NCBI GenBank assembly: GCA_014058105.1
Contig: JACGCM010000337.1
Span: 1-64,000 of the forward strand
Length of the DNA: 64,000 nucleotides
Source of the DNA: Kingdonia uniflora
Lineage: Eukaryota > Streptophyta > Magnoliopsida > Ranunculales > Circaeasteraceae
Direction of reading: 5' to 3'
Made by a program: the position numbers and the translations under genes. Under the pieces are notes generated by a model that was not told the DNA's origin, made no database searches, and saw only the letters and a list, made by a program, of their open reading frames with translations. Positions 22,140-35,569 of this stretch are shown one piece after another. Each line of letters begins with the position of its first letter. Within the stretch, counting starts at the first letter, position 1.

Positions 22140-23778
22140 ATGTCACCTCCAGGTCAGAGCACGTCAATAGTTCAAGCAGAAGAAAATGTTGCGCTAGCAG
22201 ATCTGCGGGCCACCTTAAATTTTGAAACACAAGACGTGCTACTTTAGAGTAACAGTTGGTGAGTGTACATGACTCACTGAAGGTTTTATAGGGTGAGCAA
22301 GTTTCCGCCCAGAAGAAACTTGCCGTGCAATCTGAATTCTCGTGAATTTCCGTTTATAACAGAATAGGACCTCCTCCGAAAGGCAATCACGTAGGGGGTG
22401 TTCTTCGATCTAACCATCATCAACAGGAAAAGGGACCCATCCCAATTCAGGAGGCCCACCAGGAAGTAGATGGCGGCCTAACGGGAGTCAGACAGATTAA
22501 AAATCCACCTCAAAGAGTTCGAGTCCCAGCAAAAGAACGTCTAAGTGAAGGGAGTGGCGACCATAATTCTGGAGAGGGATACATCACCCGCCAGACCACC
22601 GCAGCTTGACAATACATGACCCAGGAACATGTCGAAAGACTAATCAGAGAAATGCTTGAAGCTCATACTCTGACTAAAGGAATCCACAACAGATTAACGA
22701 AGAGCCCGATCACATAGGATCTATTAGATGGCGAGGTCCCCACCGGGTTCTATACTCCGAAGATCTGCAATTACAAAGGAACAGATCTAGTAGAGTACGT
22801 CCAAGAGTTCTAGGATGCTTTAGGCCTACATTTCACATCCAACCACATTCTCTGTCGGCTTTTCCCTACCAGCTTGTCTGAAGAACCTCTGCGATGGTTC
22901 CATACTCTACCTGAAGGATCCATCAATACTTTTGAATAGCTGCGATAACTCTTTGTCAAAAATTACTCACATAACAGAGACAAAGAAGAGAATCAATATT
23001 CCCTCTTCAACCTTAAGCAGATGCCAGGCGAGAAGCTTGTGACGTTCACTAAGAAATTTTTGGAGTTAGCTCAAAAAGTAAATCGACTCGACCAGAAGAT
23101 TACCATTTTGGCATTCACCAATGCGCTACTTGTTGATGGAAGGGTGAAGGAATACCATGTCCTCAATAAACCAACAACTCTAGAAGACATGATCGAAAAG
23201 GTAAACGCTTGAAAGAATGGTGTCTGACAGACAAAAACCTCAAAAGTCAACATTAACAGCTCAAGATTAGTCAGCCGGCCAAGACTTTAATCATACTACC
23301 GATCAGGGAGGAGACAGGAAATGAAAAAAATCTAATGACGAGTGACTTCAAAAGGGGAATAACTTTCCGAAGCCCTGCCTTCCCAAGATGAATGTGACCA
23401 TAGCCAGCATTTATCATATACTTCAGAAGGATCGTTTCTTCCGCAATACACAATATCTCTAACCCATTGAGAACAAACCATATTACATTTACCACAAGGT
23501 CAGACATCATGAAATACTATACTGCTTTGCCTTACAATAGCTGTCAGAGTATATCTTCGCTGATGGACGAATGCATGAGTACATTGTAGACATCGAAAGC
23601 TACAAGAACGAGAGTTACAAACTTCCTCCATATGTCGTACAACTCGAAGAGCCGGCAGGAGAGAAACACTTATACTATATGACACTCTGCCACTTTATCG
23701 AGACTCAGATCGTTAACCAATCTAACAGAACTAAGAGAAGACGGGTCAACCAATGTCACAACCTGTTCATGATTTTAG
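22140..23778 (+). pseudogene. E2 gag
   Basis: The ATG at 22140 starts MSPPGQSTSIVQAEEN, then ALADLRA, which aligns with the start of E7 (LLAELRA). Stops interrupt it soon after. Capsid-like sequence is readable at about 22740-23215 (FNLKQMPGEKLVTFTKKFLE and LNKPTTLEDMIEKVNA). A decayed zinc-knuckle region follows near 23470-23520, then the tail to about 23778. The next codon is already the middle of RT, so protease and the RT N-terminus have been deleted. Confidence 0.78.
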
Positions 23779-24614
23779 ATGGAAGTCTACATTGATGATA
23801 TGTTGTGTAAAAGCCTTAAAAAGGATAACCATATCACAGACTTGCGCACTACTTCCGACATCCTCCATTCCTACAAGATGAGACTCAACCCTGAGAAGTA
23901 CCAGTCAGGAAAGTTCTTGGGGCACTTAATTAGCAAGAGAGGTATAAAAGCTGATCCAGATCGCATTCACGCTTACTGTATATGCTTTCACCAAAAATAA
24001 TGAAAGACATACAGAAGTTGGTGGGCAAAATCTTCGCAGTAAATCGCTTTGTTTCGAAGTCTTCATATCGATGTCGATGGTTGTTTAACCTTTTACGTGA
24101 AGGGACAACAAAACAGAAGTCTAAAAGGGATCCCGAGATCGAATGAACAACAAAAAGTGAAGAAACATTTTAGGAGCTCAAACTTTACTTGGGATCACCT
24201 CCAGTGATGAGTACACCTAACGAAGGGGAAGAACTCACAATATACCTTATAGTTACCGAAGAATCGTTAACTTCTGTCCTCATTCGACTTGATGGGAAGA
24301 CAGAAAAACCTGTCTATTTCATCAGTAAGACTCTTACTCCTACAGAGTCCCGGTATACGAAGATCGAAAAATTGCTCTTAGCTCTCGTGTACATATCGCA
24401 AAAGTTAATACAGTATTTTCAAGCACACTCGGTTCGAGTGGTGATAAATTACCCTTTACGAGAGATTTTATCTAAACGAGAAAATTCCAGACGAATACAA
24501 ACATGGCCGGTCACGCTTGGCGAACACGACATCCGTTTTGAACCACGACACTCTGAAAAGGGTCAAGCAGCAGAAGATTTCCTCACAGATTTCCCAGTTG
24601 AAGATCCAGACTAG
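23779..24614 (+). pseudogene. E2 truncated RT and RNase H
   Basis: It begins at MEVYIDDMLCKSLKK (YIDD box at 23788-23799), so all RT sequence before the active site is absent. SGKFLGHLISKRGIKADPD follows to about 23985. RNase H occupies 24189-24614: DGKTEKPVYFISKTLTPTES, LALVYISQKL, then FEPRHSEKGQAAEDFLTDF. The deletion relative to E0 and E1 is roughly 2 kb, making E2 dependent on other elements for DNA synthesis. Confidence 0.85.
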
Positions 24615-24679
24615 GAAGAAGACAATACAGATACTAGTGAAGAACACTTCAAAGAAAAGTCAGACTGGATAACTCAAAA

Positions 24680-25180
24680 GGGATGGTGTCTCTTAACTGA
24701 TAGATCTTCTGGACCTGCAGGGTCTGGTATCAGAATTGTACTTATCACACCTTCCAGTGGCAGGATCGAGAAAGTAGTAAAGCTCAATTTTAAAGCAACC
24801 AATAATGAGGCCGAGTATGAAGCAATGATTCACGGTCTAGATATAGCTTTGGAGATTGGAGTTTCTGAATTATCTATCTATACGGAATCATTAATCATTG
24901 TGAACCATTACACAGAAAAGTTCTAGAAGAACGAAAAAATGGTCGATTATGCGGCAGTAGTAGCCGACAGAATGAGCTGATTCAAAAGAATTACTATCAA
25001 ACATTTACTGTGCGGAGAAAATTAACATTCAGACTCACTTGCGTACCTGGCAGGAATACTTGATACGGAAGCACGTTATCTAAAGATTGAAGTATCATCT
25101 ACCCCCAATATTAACATCATAAGCTTGAATTCTGTCAATACTAGGGGCGTTGAAGAGGACGAGGACGATTGGAGGTGACC
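24680..25180 (+). pseudogene. E2 archaeal-type RNase H (aRH)
   Basis: Reads GWCLLTDRSSGPAGSGIRIV, then NNEAEYEAMIHGLDIALEIG and ELSIYTESLIIVNHY, ending in an acidic stretch. Stops occur after KF near 24925 and within the second half. Homologous with the E1 domain at 16718-17270, and like it missing the canonical Asp in YTDS (Glu here). Confidence 0.82.
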
Positions 25181-26257
25181 GTACCTTAAATATATCTGGA
25201 CTAAAAGTATATTTGACGGCGAACTCCTTACAGATCCCACGGAGAAGAGACGCATCCTTGATAATGCTAAGCGATACATTGTGAATAATGGCCTCCTTAA
25301 CAAAATTTTGGTCACAGGACCGTACCTTGAATGTTTGTTAAACAAAAAAGCCCAAAAGTTCCTACACAAACTCCATGAGGGGACTTGTGGTTCCTATGAT
25401 GCAGGACAATCTCTCGTAAATCAAGCTCTTATTCAAGGAATCTTTTGGCCCAAGATGAAAGCTCAAGCCATTGAACTTACAAGCAAGTGTGATGCCTGCC
25501 AAAGACATAGCCCTCAAATTCGGGTCCCGACCTTAGAACTCTATTCCAGCAATGTTGTTTGGCCATTTAAAAGATGGGCCCTCAACCTCGTATTAGAATT
25601 CCCTACGGCACCGAGCAGAAAGAATCACCTCCTAGTTGTAACGGATTACTTCCCAAAATAGGGGTTGAAGCAGTCCCACTATGCCACACACGTGATGACG
25701 TAGTCATCAAATTCATTTGGGAAACTATCATCATCCGATTCGGTTGCCCCCATCTCATTAGAATCGACAATGGACCTCAGTTCATTTGCTCCAGAATTGT
25801 TGAGTTCCTCAATCAACACAATATTATCCACTCCCCTTCAAATCCATATTACCCTCAAGGAAATGACCAGGCAAAAATCACTAATCGAACTATAGTGGAT
25901 GGGATCAAAAAGTGCTTGACAGAAAAGAAGGACAATTAGGTCCAGGAACTACCACATGTCCTGTGGGTATATTGCATAATGCCTCAGGTATCAACTGGAT
26001 GTACACCATTCTCACTAGCGTATAGTACAAAAGCAATTATCCCCACTCTATATTATCACCTAATACGCGACCATACCATGATGGATGAAGATAATAAGTA
26101 CCAGTTGGCATGTAATATGAATTGGATTGAGGAGACTAGAGACAGAGCAATTATGAATTTCGGTAGATACCACCAGGCTTTAGCCCGATCTTACAATAAG
26201 CGCGTTCGTCATAGAAAATTTGAAATCAAAGACCTCGTGCTACAAGAAATTCCCTAA
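25181..26257 (+). pseudogene. E2 integrase, one frameshift
   Basis: The HHCC zinc-binding region is intact: HKLHEGTCGSYDAG then CDACQRH (25360-25510). The core shows LLVVTDYFPK near 25630, a frameshift near 25660, then LIRIDNGPQFIC near 25765 and YYPQGNDQAKITNRT near 25850. The catalytic Glu of NGQAE is again Lys. After a stop at 25939 the C-terminal part continues (MPQVSTGCTPFSLAY and RKFEIKDLVLQE) to 26257. The protein cannot be functional. Confidence 0.88.
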
Positions 26258-27025
26258 CACAGAAAGGAAGCAAACACTGGGAAACAACCCGAAAATTAGG
26301 AAGGCCCTTTTATTATTGTCAGAAAAAGTAGCCTTGGTTCTTACGATCTCGCCACTGAACATGGAGATCGAATCTCTAATCCTTGGAACACGAGGAGGTT
26401 GAAATTGTATCGCTGATAAAAATTCATCACAGTGTACTTTTCTACAAATCAATCTATCATCTTCTATGACGATCTTACATCAATGAAAGACTTATGTTCT
26501 ATCCAAATACATCTACTTTATACTATTTCATACAGTACTATATCTAACACATTCAATGTACGTCAATCTTACACTAATGAAATACTTGTGTTTGATTGCT
26601 CTACATGATAGTACATTTCAAATATATCCCATAAGTACTTCTATATACATGTTACCAATCGTTTAATGCTTTGGCCAAACTGATCATCTATTAAATTACA
26701 GATCATTTATTGTTACGGCCAAAATAATCATCTATTACATTACAGATTGCTTGTTATTTTGGCCAAACTGATCATCTATTACATTACAGATCGTTTGTTG
26801 TTTTGGGAAAACTGATCACCTATAGATCGTTTATTTCTTAGGCCAAACCGATCATCCACCTATGTCCCTCTACGATCGATAACCTCTCGGGACCATCTTA
26901 TACGACAGATGTTCGACAAATACAGTATCGTTGATATAACAAAATGTTAGTATAAATCGTCATTCTAGACATTCCTATTTTTATACAATATACACGTTAG
27001 TATAAATAACGCATCCCCACAACCT
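26258..27025. other. E2 spacer between integrase and the antisense gene
   Basis: Non-coding, with a cluster of imperfect repeats around gatcatctattacattacag and gatcgtttattgtt at 26680-26870, each about 58-60 bases long. It lies between convergent coding regions, where the 3' ends of both sense and antisense transcripts would be expected. Confidence 0.5.
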
Positions 27026-30000
27026 TTACTCCTTGCTAGAGCTATCACTCAAGCTGTCACCTTTATGGGAAGGTCCCACAACGTCAGGTGCACAACCCGC
27101 GTACAGCCGTTGGCGCATAAACTCTGACATTTTTCCAGTAACGATTTTCTTTCCATCTCTAACCATATGTTGTCCCAGAACTCCAATTTTGGCAACCATG
27201 GAACCTAGATACTCATACCGTATCGCATCCATTTCGCACTGCACACTTTTTCTAATGACAACATCATACACCAGTTCACTTTCTTTTTCCAATCTCTGGA
27301 ACTCTGACACAAAGAATAAAATCACTGCTGTCATATCTCTCTCTTACACATCACCTGCTTCAGTCTTTACCTGCTTAGATAGAATAAGCTCGCCGAGTTT
27401 AGTTTGAGCCTCCTACAGTAAAGTCTTCAAATGCTCGTACAGCTTCTCTACTCGACATTTCTCATCCAGCGCAGCAGAATTCCGAGACTCCAGCATTGTC
27501 ATGAACTCATCCATATGACAGATCAGAGACAGTGACCCATCAAATTCCGCTTCGTGACTCTCCCATTATACCCTTCTTTCATCGAGACGTATCTCTGCCT
27601 GAAATAGGTCAGCATCTAACTTCGAGTTTGCATCCTGCAACTTCGCATTCTCATCAAGGTGCTCTAAGGCATTTAACTTTAACCCTTGTATGGTATGCTC
27701 TAGAGTGACTACTTTGTTCCAAGCAACATTTATGTTTTCATTCTATCTATTACGGGAATCTTCCATCTTCTTTATCAGAACGTCACCGACTAGCCATAAC
27801 ACTTCATACCTAAAAGCACAAGCTCGCGTATTAGCTGCCTCTGCTTCGAGTGCATTCACTTAGGAGTGTAAGTCTTTCACATTCTTACCTTCCTCCAATA
27901 AGTTTGCCAGTAGTTCTGAAATTTGAACTCAAGCTGATGTCAACTCCGCTCCCTGTTGACTCGCTTGCCTCGAGCTACCTGTAAATTAAACCTCTTTCTT
28001 TCTTATAATTTCTCTCAGCTCCTCCATTTTTCTCAATCCATTGGCTAGATATACCTTTTTCTTCAATAGATCCTCAGACAATCGAGCCCCAACGTCTAGC
28101 TCTTTTACCTTCTCCACCTTCGTTCTTTCTACTAATTCAGTAGTACTTTTTAGTGCGACCTGAATTGAACTTAGCTCAGCGGTCAGTTGTTTGTTATGGG
28201 AGCGTAAAGTGTCATACTGACTTTGAACAATTATCAATTCCACCTCTCATCAATTTACATTCATAAATAATTCGATTATACCAACAGATTACATCTCACA
28301 GTTAACAATTTAAAACAAGAACATGGTATTTGAGTAATATCGATACCACCTCTCATCATTTATCATTAACAATAGTATGCAACAATATAACACATATGCA
28401 GGGCTGGTCAATAAAACCGAGAATACCCTATTTTTTATTCTTCAAGGAATGAGACGACTACCCTTTATATAACCTCAAACTCCGTCTGCACGTTACTTGT
28501 ACATCAATTGGAGTGGTAAAGGTCACCACCTCCTAGGGACGATGTTTACGGCATGATTGGGGTATCAGGCTTTCGACCTCCTCCTCACCCTCTTCTGATG
28601 ACAGTTCCCTTGACCTTGGAATGGGTTTGTCAACTCTGGTAAACCACATATCCTCAGCCTTGGCATTTTCCACATCAAAATCCTTCCCACATCCTGTCAC
28701 AAATTTCCTAAATTTGTTCCCTACCCTGGACATTTCTCCCCCATAAAATTTAATAATACTGTCTATATGACGCTCATGTTTTGTTTGAGCAGCGACTTTT
28801 GCTAGCGACAGATATAGATGATCCTTCAATGTCATTTGCGTTTTATGCAGCCGTTGATGCGTGTCTTTCTGTAATACACCTAAAGCCCTCAAATCCACTT
28901 CAACCTTTATTCGAGCAGCCACTTCTTTCGACAACCGCGTTGCTAAAGACATTTATTGCTCTACATGTTGTAATAACTCATCTTGTAACCCCATTAATTC
29001 ACTCTCTAATCACTTTTGAACCTCTATTTGCTCTTTCCTTATCCTGAAAAATACAATTTTTATAGCCCTCCGATCCTACATAAAGCCAAATGCATCAGAT
29101 AAAGGTTTAACATCACCCTATATAATAGACAAACCATCTCGAGCAAAACACTTTCTCACCTCTAAACTGCGACGATTGCGTGCTTCTTGAGCCAAAAATA
29201 TAACTTAAGATGGATCCGAAACTACACCTCTCTCCTGCAAAAGCTCTACATAAGCATCTTTTAACCCTCGTTCACTATCTGCTTCGACCTCAAAATACAA
29301 TGTCAGGGCTATTAACATACTATGACACCTAGCCTTATCAATTGGGTCGCTAAAGCAGGTAAACTCTTTTAGTTTTTGGACTAATGACCCCCTTTCCTCT
29401 TCTTTCCTTAACACCTCATCCCTTTTTATTTTTATCTTAACATATCTACATTGAAGATCATATAGCTCTTTAAAAGTTTTCTCTTAATTCAACTTAAAAC
29501 TCTTTCTCTCATATTCATTTTTATTAAGTACCTGTTGCATACGAGCCACAAAATCCCTCGCTCTACTCAATGATCTCTCCAGCTTGGAGTTTGTTTTTCT
29601 CAGTCGTTCTATATCCTATACATAGTACAAATATGTTGTTATAATACAGACTTCCAAAACAAAAATGTTTCAAATCATCACTCAAACTTCAACAGATACA
29701 GAGTACTATCACTTCGGTGTCATACGAACTATATCAAATCAAAAACAGAATACCACAGAAGGTTTAAAGATTCTTGCTGAGCTCTACCTTAGATGGAGGA
29801 TCCAATTTTTACCCAACCGAATAGCTTGGATCAACATGATCAGAAGGAGGATCCAATATTTTTTTAGTTACTTAGACTGGTTCAGCATTTTCTGGTGGAA
29901 TCTCCAATACCTTCTCAGGAGAAATACCAGCGTCCACCATCACTTCTTCCAAAGCCTCTAAATGGATCTTTATCTCCTTATACCATTCGACCCGGCCTAG

Positions 30001-31846
30001 ATCCACATCAGCTGGACTCAATCCAAAATCATAATATGATTGGATGAAGTGATTTCGCTTCACTTTACGAGCTTCAACCGATTTTGACATTACATCCTCA
30101 TGGGCTACCTGATCTGAGTATTTTGTTGCGAGCTCTACAGTCGCTTTAGCCTCTTCAACTCTCTGCTCCTTCTCCAGCTTTGAGCTCCTTTAAGCGAGCA
30201 TATTGGTCCACAAACTTTTTCAAGCGAGCAGATTGAACTTAAAATCTCACTGTAAGATCCCCAAACTCATGGCTCTTCTGTTCCAAACACTTTTTAGCCC
30301 CCTTCAGCAGCATTGAGAGCTGCCAGTACAAGTATACATAATCAAAATCAGCACAACAATTTTCAGTCCGAATACAAAATAATTAAGGACTTCTAAAAGA
30401 AAAAAGAGTACCGTAAAAGTATGTTCGTAATACTCTGCATCGAGCTACTCCAGATCCGTCCCAGCCATCGAGTAGTATTTCAACTCCAGTTCTGCCATCT
30501 TAGTTGAGGCGTGAGGTTTAGTTAGAGAACTACCTTTTCTTCATGCCTTTTTCTTTTCAGCGAGGACTTCTCGACCTCAGCAGGAGCAACTTCAAGATTC
30601 TCAGCCACTTTGCCAGATATAGACTTTGTGATCTCTTGTGCCGTGCTCGCCCCCCAGTTACAGAGGCCCTCTGCCAAACTGGCCTCATAGGCCGCCGAAC
30701 ATTATGCTTAATACTCAGAGATACAGGAAGTGGTACACTAAGAACATCAGCAACAGTCAAGATAGTTTTTCCCTCTGCAATAGCTCATTTTTCCTGAGCT
30801 CGTTGAACCTTGAGAACTACATAATATACCATTTTGTCTTTACAGATACCCAACTCACTGAGTACCTATTTTAGCTCGTCTAGATCTCGAGTAACACAGT
30901 CGAACAGGATAGTCTTGTCCGGCGTGGATAAAGGCTTGAGCTCTGCCAAAATAAGGAACACGACATTAAGTAACAGATCAAAGACAAGAATATTTTATTT
31001 GAAGATTGGTCAACATTACTTACTCTAACTATAATATTTATGGTTCAGTTCGAGTGCCGGTTCATCTAGAACCTGCATACAGTTACCCTCTGCCCACACA
31101 AAGTGGTTGTTCCATGGTCTACCCACAGATTCGAAATCACTATACAGGTAACCACCACTTCGACCTTCAACATATTTCAATTTATAAAACTTTATTACAT
31201 CTTCAGCTTCAAAATTCTTTACAATCCATTCCTTCTTCCATTTCTCATTCAGTACCTCACATACCCTCATCATTTCATAAACATTCACATTTTACAGGGC
31301 AGGGCAACACTATAACATATTCATAACCCCTTTCTAAAAAAAGGTCAAAGGAATTCTAAGGCCGTATACGACCTGATTCAAAAAACATAAAAATCCATCC
31401 CTCGGGACTGATAGCCCAAGCCCATTATAATATGAAATACTGACCCCCTCACCACTCCCTCTATCCTTCTTCCACTTCGCAAAACATGGGACTTGGTAGT
31501 AGACAGTCTTCTCCCCTTTACCGGGGATAAAGGTCCTAAACCATAAACCTTACTCCTCCACATAACTTCCTCATTCCCCCTACAATATCTATTTATATTT
31601 CAAATACTCTTTCCCTACATCTACCCCCTCTGGGTATATCACAAGGAATCTCCCATTCCCTGATTTACCCTCCCTTTCTATCACCTCCTCAACCTTACTG
31701 GGTTCCCTACCCTCTATGCTTCTCTTTATACTATTTACAATTTCCACAATCACACTACACTCGTCCCCCCTCCCTGATGATGATGTTTCCTTAGAGCTGG
31801 ACGATACTACAAATTTACTAGTGGGAATACTAGGCTTAGACCGCAT
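27026..31846 (-). CDS. E2 antisense gene 1 (aORF-type protein, coiled coil), probably spliced and degenerate
   Basis: Minus-strand coding segments run from an ATG at 31846 (MRSKPSIPTSKF) to a stop at 27026 (end SDSSSKE). In order: Ser/Glu-rich head 31846-31589; FHIIMGLGYQSRG near 31430; 31288-31025 with GRSGGYLYSDFESVGRPWNN and HFVWAEGNCM, resembling the domain annotated as putative gypsy-type transposon (PF04195); 30090-29872 with SPADVDLGRVEW; then highly charged segments at 29414-29205, 28952-28533, 28243-27986 and 27334-27026 with the spacing of a long coiled coil (ELSSIQVALKSTTELVERTK). The gaps between segments probably are introns plus some decay; I could not place every splice site. 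Tat-lineage elements carry such antisense genes downstream of pol. Their function is unknown. Confidence 0.6.
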
Positions 31847-32417
31847 ATTAAACCTATAATATACATAAATATATTTTTTGTCATTTTCTCAGCATCACAT
31901 ACATGCAAAATTAACCCACCTTCTACCCAGTCAACACGTCTATTTTACAAATTCCCAAAACAAATATAAAATCAATCATTTCAAATTTCCCCCTTCTTCC
32001 CCAAATGCATATTTTCTCTCTCTGACAGTCTATTCATATACTTAAACTCATAATCCCCATTTTTATTCAAACACCCCAAAACTCTTATATTATCAGATGT
32101 ACATATCAAACCAGTTACTATACGTATCAAATAGGTTACTATACATATCAAACAGATTACAACAAATATCGTACAGATTACTAAATAAATCAACTGGACG
32201 AAGCTTTATATTACCAGCCTGTACTTGAAGAATAGCAATCATTTGCTTTACCCGGACATCTTTTCGAGTATGAACGTTCCCGTCACTTCTCAGAGAGTTT
32301 TTTTATCACCTGATGAAGATCTCTTTCTCAAATCACACTCAGCACTAAAATGTTTCCTCGCCTTGGAAATAAGATTGACACAACTTTTTTCTCTCTTTGA
32401 AACTGTAGATAATTTAT

Positions 32418-32465
32418 GAGGGAGAGAGATGCGCATTTTTATACTTTCCCTCGGTTTATAAAACG
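32418..32465 (-). promoter_or_regulatory. Putative core promoter of E2 antisense gene 1
   Basis: On the minus strand a TATA box (gtataaaaa, 32436-32444), with a second TATA-like ttttataaac just upstream, is followed by a pyrimidine patch (catctctctccctc, 32419-32432). TATA plus Y patch is the standard plant core-promoter arrangement. The first ATG of the antisense gene lies about 570 bp downstream, room for a leader intron. Motif-based only. Confidence 0.5.
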
Positions 32466-33026
32466 ACGGCTCCTTCTGACACGCGTCAGCCATCCCTACT
32501 GTCTCTACAGACACATTTTTTTTGGTTGTACGCATCATCATGACTTCTGTAATAATGTCTACCGTCATCACGTCTGTCCATATTGTCTGTCATTACACAA
32601 TTTTACATCTCTTCCTCAAACACAGTACAATGACCAATCACCTTACTTTAATACCCTGCCAAGATATTACAACTTTCCTAAAATAGATTAATATTCAAAA
32701 TCCGAAGATATCAATACAGTTGTTAAAATCCTACAGCTGTCTCCCACAATATCCGTATACAAATATTAAAACATAATACTTTATTTTTATTCAATCATAT
32801 CAAGACATCACATTCTTTTATCATCTCAAGATCCCTCATCTTACATTTATTCAAACCCAACCACAAAACGCTCAAAAACAAATTACTTATTACGAGCTTC
32901 AAGGCTTTGAGCTTACCAAACTTCCAAGTCACAACTAAAACATCCTTGGTGATGTGCCTCCCCGCACAGAATTATCTCCCCTTTTGCTACCCTGGCATCC
33001 TCTTCAGTGATCTTGTCATATGCGAG

Positions 33027-35280
33027 CTATCTAACAGTCAGTTCCCGCACCGTGGCACTCAGCAATGACCTTTGAAACAGGTTACACCAGAAAAATTGGT
33101 CATACTCTACACGCTTCCCTTCTTCATCTAGTCTAGTCAGATTTAACGGCCATTCCGGTAACACGGCATCGTAAGGAAGTCGGCGAAAATACCACTCACG
33201 AAGTTCAACAACCTTGATATGAAAGCGACCATCTACTGCATGATGAGCACCATGAGCAAGAGTCCTCACCATGGATAAACTCACCACCTCCACAGCAAAA
33301 TTATCCCTGCAGAAGATGCAAACCAAAACAGCCGAGATTCATGATTTTATAACCGCCAAGAAGATCTTCGCAAATATCACCCCACTAATTTGACCAAAGG
33401 ATATATTGCACATTGAAAGTTTACGGAACAGCAGAATATCAACATCAAATGAAGAATATTGTGACAGGTCATTCTTTCCATAATATGAAATATCTTCTCT
33501 AATTTTGTACATGAAAATATACCATGGGGCAATATACAAGATCACGTAAATCCAGCAGTAGTACCTATAGATTAATGCCCACCCTTTCTCATAGTTCAGA
33601 AAACTCTGTCACCCAGTTCGAGTATACAGATCACAGAAAACAATATCTAACCCTATCTTACCCCATGATATCTAACTCCTATTTTATAAATAGCAAACTA
33701 CACAGACAAGTTCGCGATAAAGAATCATGACCTCAGAACAAAGTTATTTGATTAATTTGAAATTTTCTTTACATAATACTTTACAGATAACAAAATGCCC
33801 TCAATAGTTACAACATATTACATAACAAAGTTACAGTTTGAATTACTTTTCAGGAATCAGCAAAGAAGATGATGAAAAATTGAAGCAACTTCCAAACCCT
33901 GATCCCATGCAGCAAGATTCGGGAAATAGTCAAAACTAGAAGTCATAGATGAAAGATCCTCTTCATAGCCAAAATCTATGGTCTATGGAAGAAAATGATC
34001 CCCTGCATCCTCCCACCTCTTCCACCATAACCCTTGCCCCGCATGCTAGAGACAGACGGAAGGTCCTACCTTTTAGAAAGAACCCATTCACTAGCAGGAT
34101 ACCTGATAAGAGGTTTTTAGGGCCCCTAGAAAAATACCCGCTCAAAGTACGATTATCGAATTGTAGCACGAATAAGTGGGATCGAATCCACAAGGAGGTT
34201 TTGGAAAATAAATACTTTCTAGGCCGAATTACGGTTTTATAAAAGATAATCTAAGAAGAAGAAATAAAAACTAATTATAAAACTTAATGAGGGAGAGAGC
34301 TAAGGTTCAGACTTAGCCTCTACCATTCAAAATATTAATCGATATATAACTAGATCCTAATATCTCCACCCATCATATGTTCGTGATAAGACACATACGA
34401 TGTTATAAAATAAGCCACTCAATCTATGGTCAAGTATTTAGTGGTTATGATTTTAAGTGATGGTGAAGAGTGTCTTAGAGAATTATCAACTCCACCATGG
34501 CTAAGCTTGAGTGAGTTCTCTAGTATTTCCTCTTGTTCAGATCTCCAAATCAAGTCTACGGTTAATAGCACTTGTTTGTATCCAAAGTTATCGTACACCA
34601 AACCAAAACTATGGTCAAGCCTTCGATATGATGCATTAACTTATCAATCATAAAGTACCAAGAGAAAACTAATTAGAACCTAATTAATACCAATTATTGC
34701 TCATCTAAGAAGAGGCCTCATCCTAGCCTTATCTAGGAGATTAGTCGCTCAATCTTGAGACCAAATATATTGTGTCTTTGACTTTTTATGTTATGAACTG
34801 CTGGAGAGACTTTTACTTGACTTTAAGAGCTTGGGTTTAAATATCCATCTCCAATAGCTACAATTAAACAAACGCGCATAAGTATCCAATATTAAATATA
34901 ATGGATGACTAAAATACATGTTTGGGTATATTAAAAATGCCATAATTACGCGCTCATTAATACTGGTGAGACTCCCTCAGACGAACGCCAGCCACTTCAT
35001 CTTCAGTTATAACAGCCTCCCCCACTGGCAAACGAGGCCCATTTCGGCGCCCTACCTCAGATGTCAGCAGATAGTGAAACCGCGCCATCTGATAATAATT
35101 ATCACTCGCCTCCATCACTTCTTCATATGACATGCGGTGATAAGTAGGCGACACAGGAATCGGTGTCGACAAATATAGAGGTTGGTCTACAAGGTATGGG
35201 ATACATAATTCCTCCATCTTTCTACGAATCCCAGACTCCCGAGATTGGTTCCTAGTAGTCACCATACTCTCAACAGCCAA
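33027..35280 (-). CDS. E2 antisense gene 2, unrecognised, interrupted
   Basis: The minus-strand segment 35280-34957 starts MAVESMVTTRNQSRESGIRR and ends VRLRESHQY. A second segment, 33326-33027, contains LREWYFRRLPYDAVLPEWPL and EYDQFFWCNLFQRSLLSA and may continue after a stop as LAYDKITEEDARVAKGEI. Both have coding-like composition but I recognise no family. DNA between them (33330-34950) has no matching coding sequence and holds at least one probable insertion, so this is either a two-exon gene or two remnants. A TATA-like tttaaata on the minus strand near 35362 is about 80 bases upstream of the ATG. Confidence 0.42.
34130..34950. mobile_element. Probable insertion, LTR-like, boundaries unresolved
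   Basis: The stretch opens with gtacgattatcgaattgtag and gggatcgaatccacaagga, and contains aaggttcagacttagcctc, a phrase order like that in the solo LTR at 40366-41495 (ttcgaacggaactag, then gggcttcggatttcacc). It splits E2 antisense gene 2. No TG...CA ends with a target duplication could be fixed. The preceding 33330-34130 holds nothing else I recognise. Confidence 0.35.
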
Positions 35281-35569
35281 GAATAGAGAAGAAAAGAGTC
35301 AGAGACGAAGACTTGGTTCCTCACTCTCACTTCCGAATGCCTTTTATTCTATGATCAGTATTTAAAACAGACTCTTCAGATTCCCAACGACAGAAGGATT
35401 TCCCATGCCAATAAACATTGACTAGAACCTTTGGTTCTCGAAAACTCAAAAGCCATAAACAAGATACTTATGAATATGCATTGAAAATGAATCCTAAATT
35501 TTAACTACAGCATTAATGACACTTCTCAACCAATACCACTCGCCTGCAAGGTTTCTCATACTGCTGGCT

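Noticed and set aside
27033..27407. 124-codon plus-strand frame in E2
   Set aside because: It mirrors the C-terminal coding segment of antisense gene 1, whose charged composition is more protein-like.
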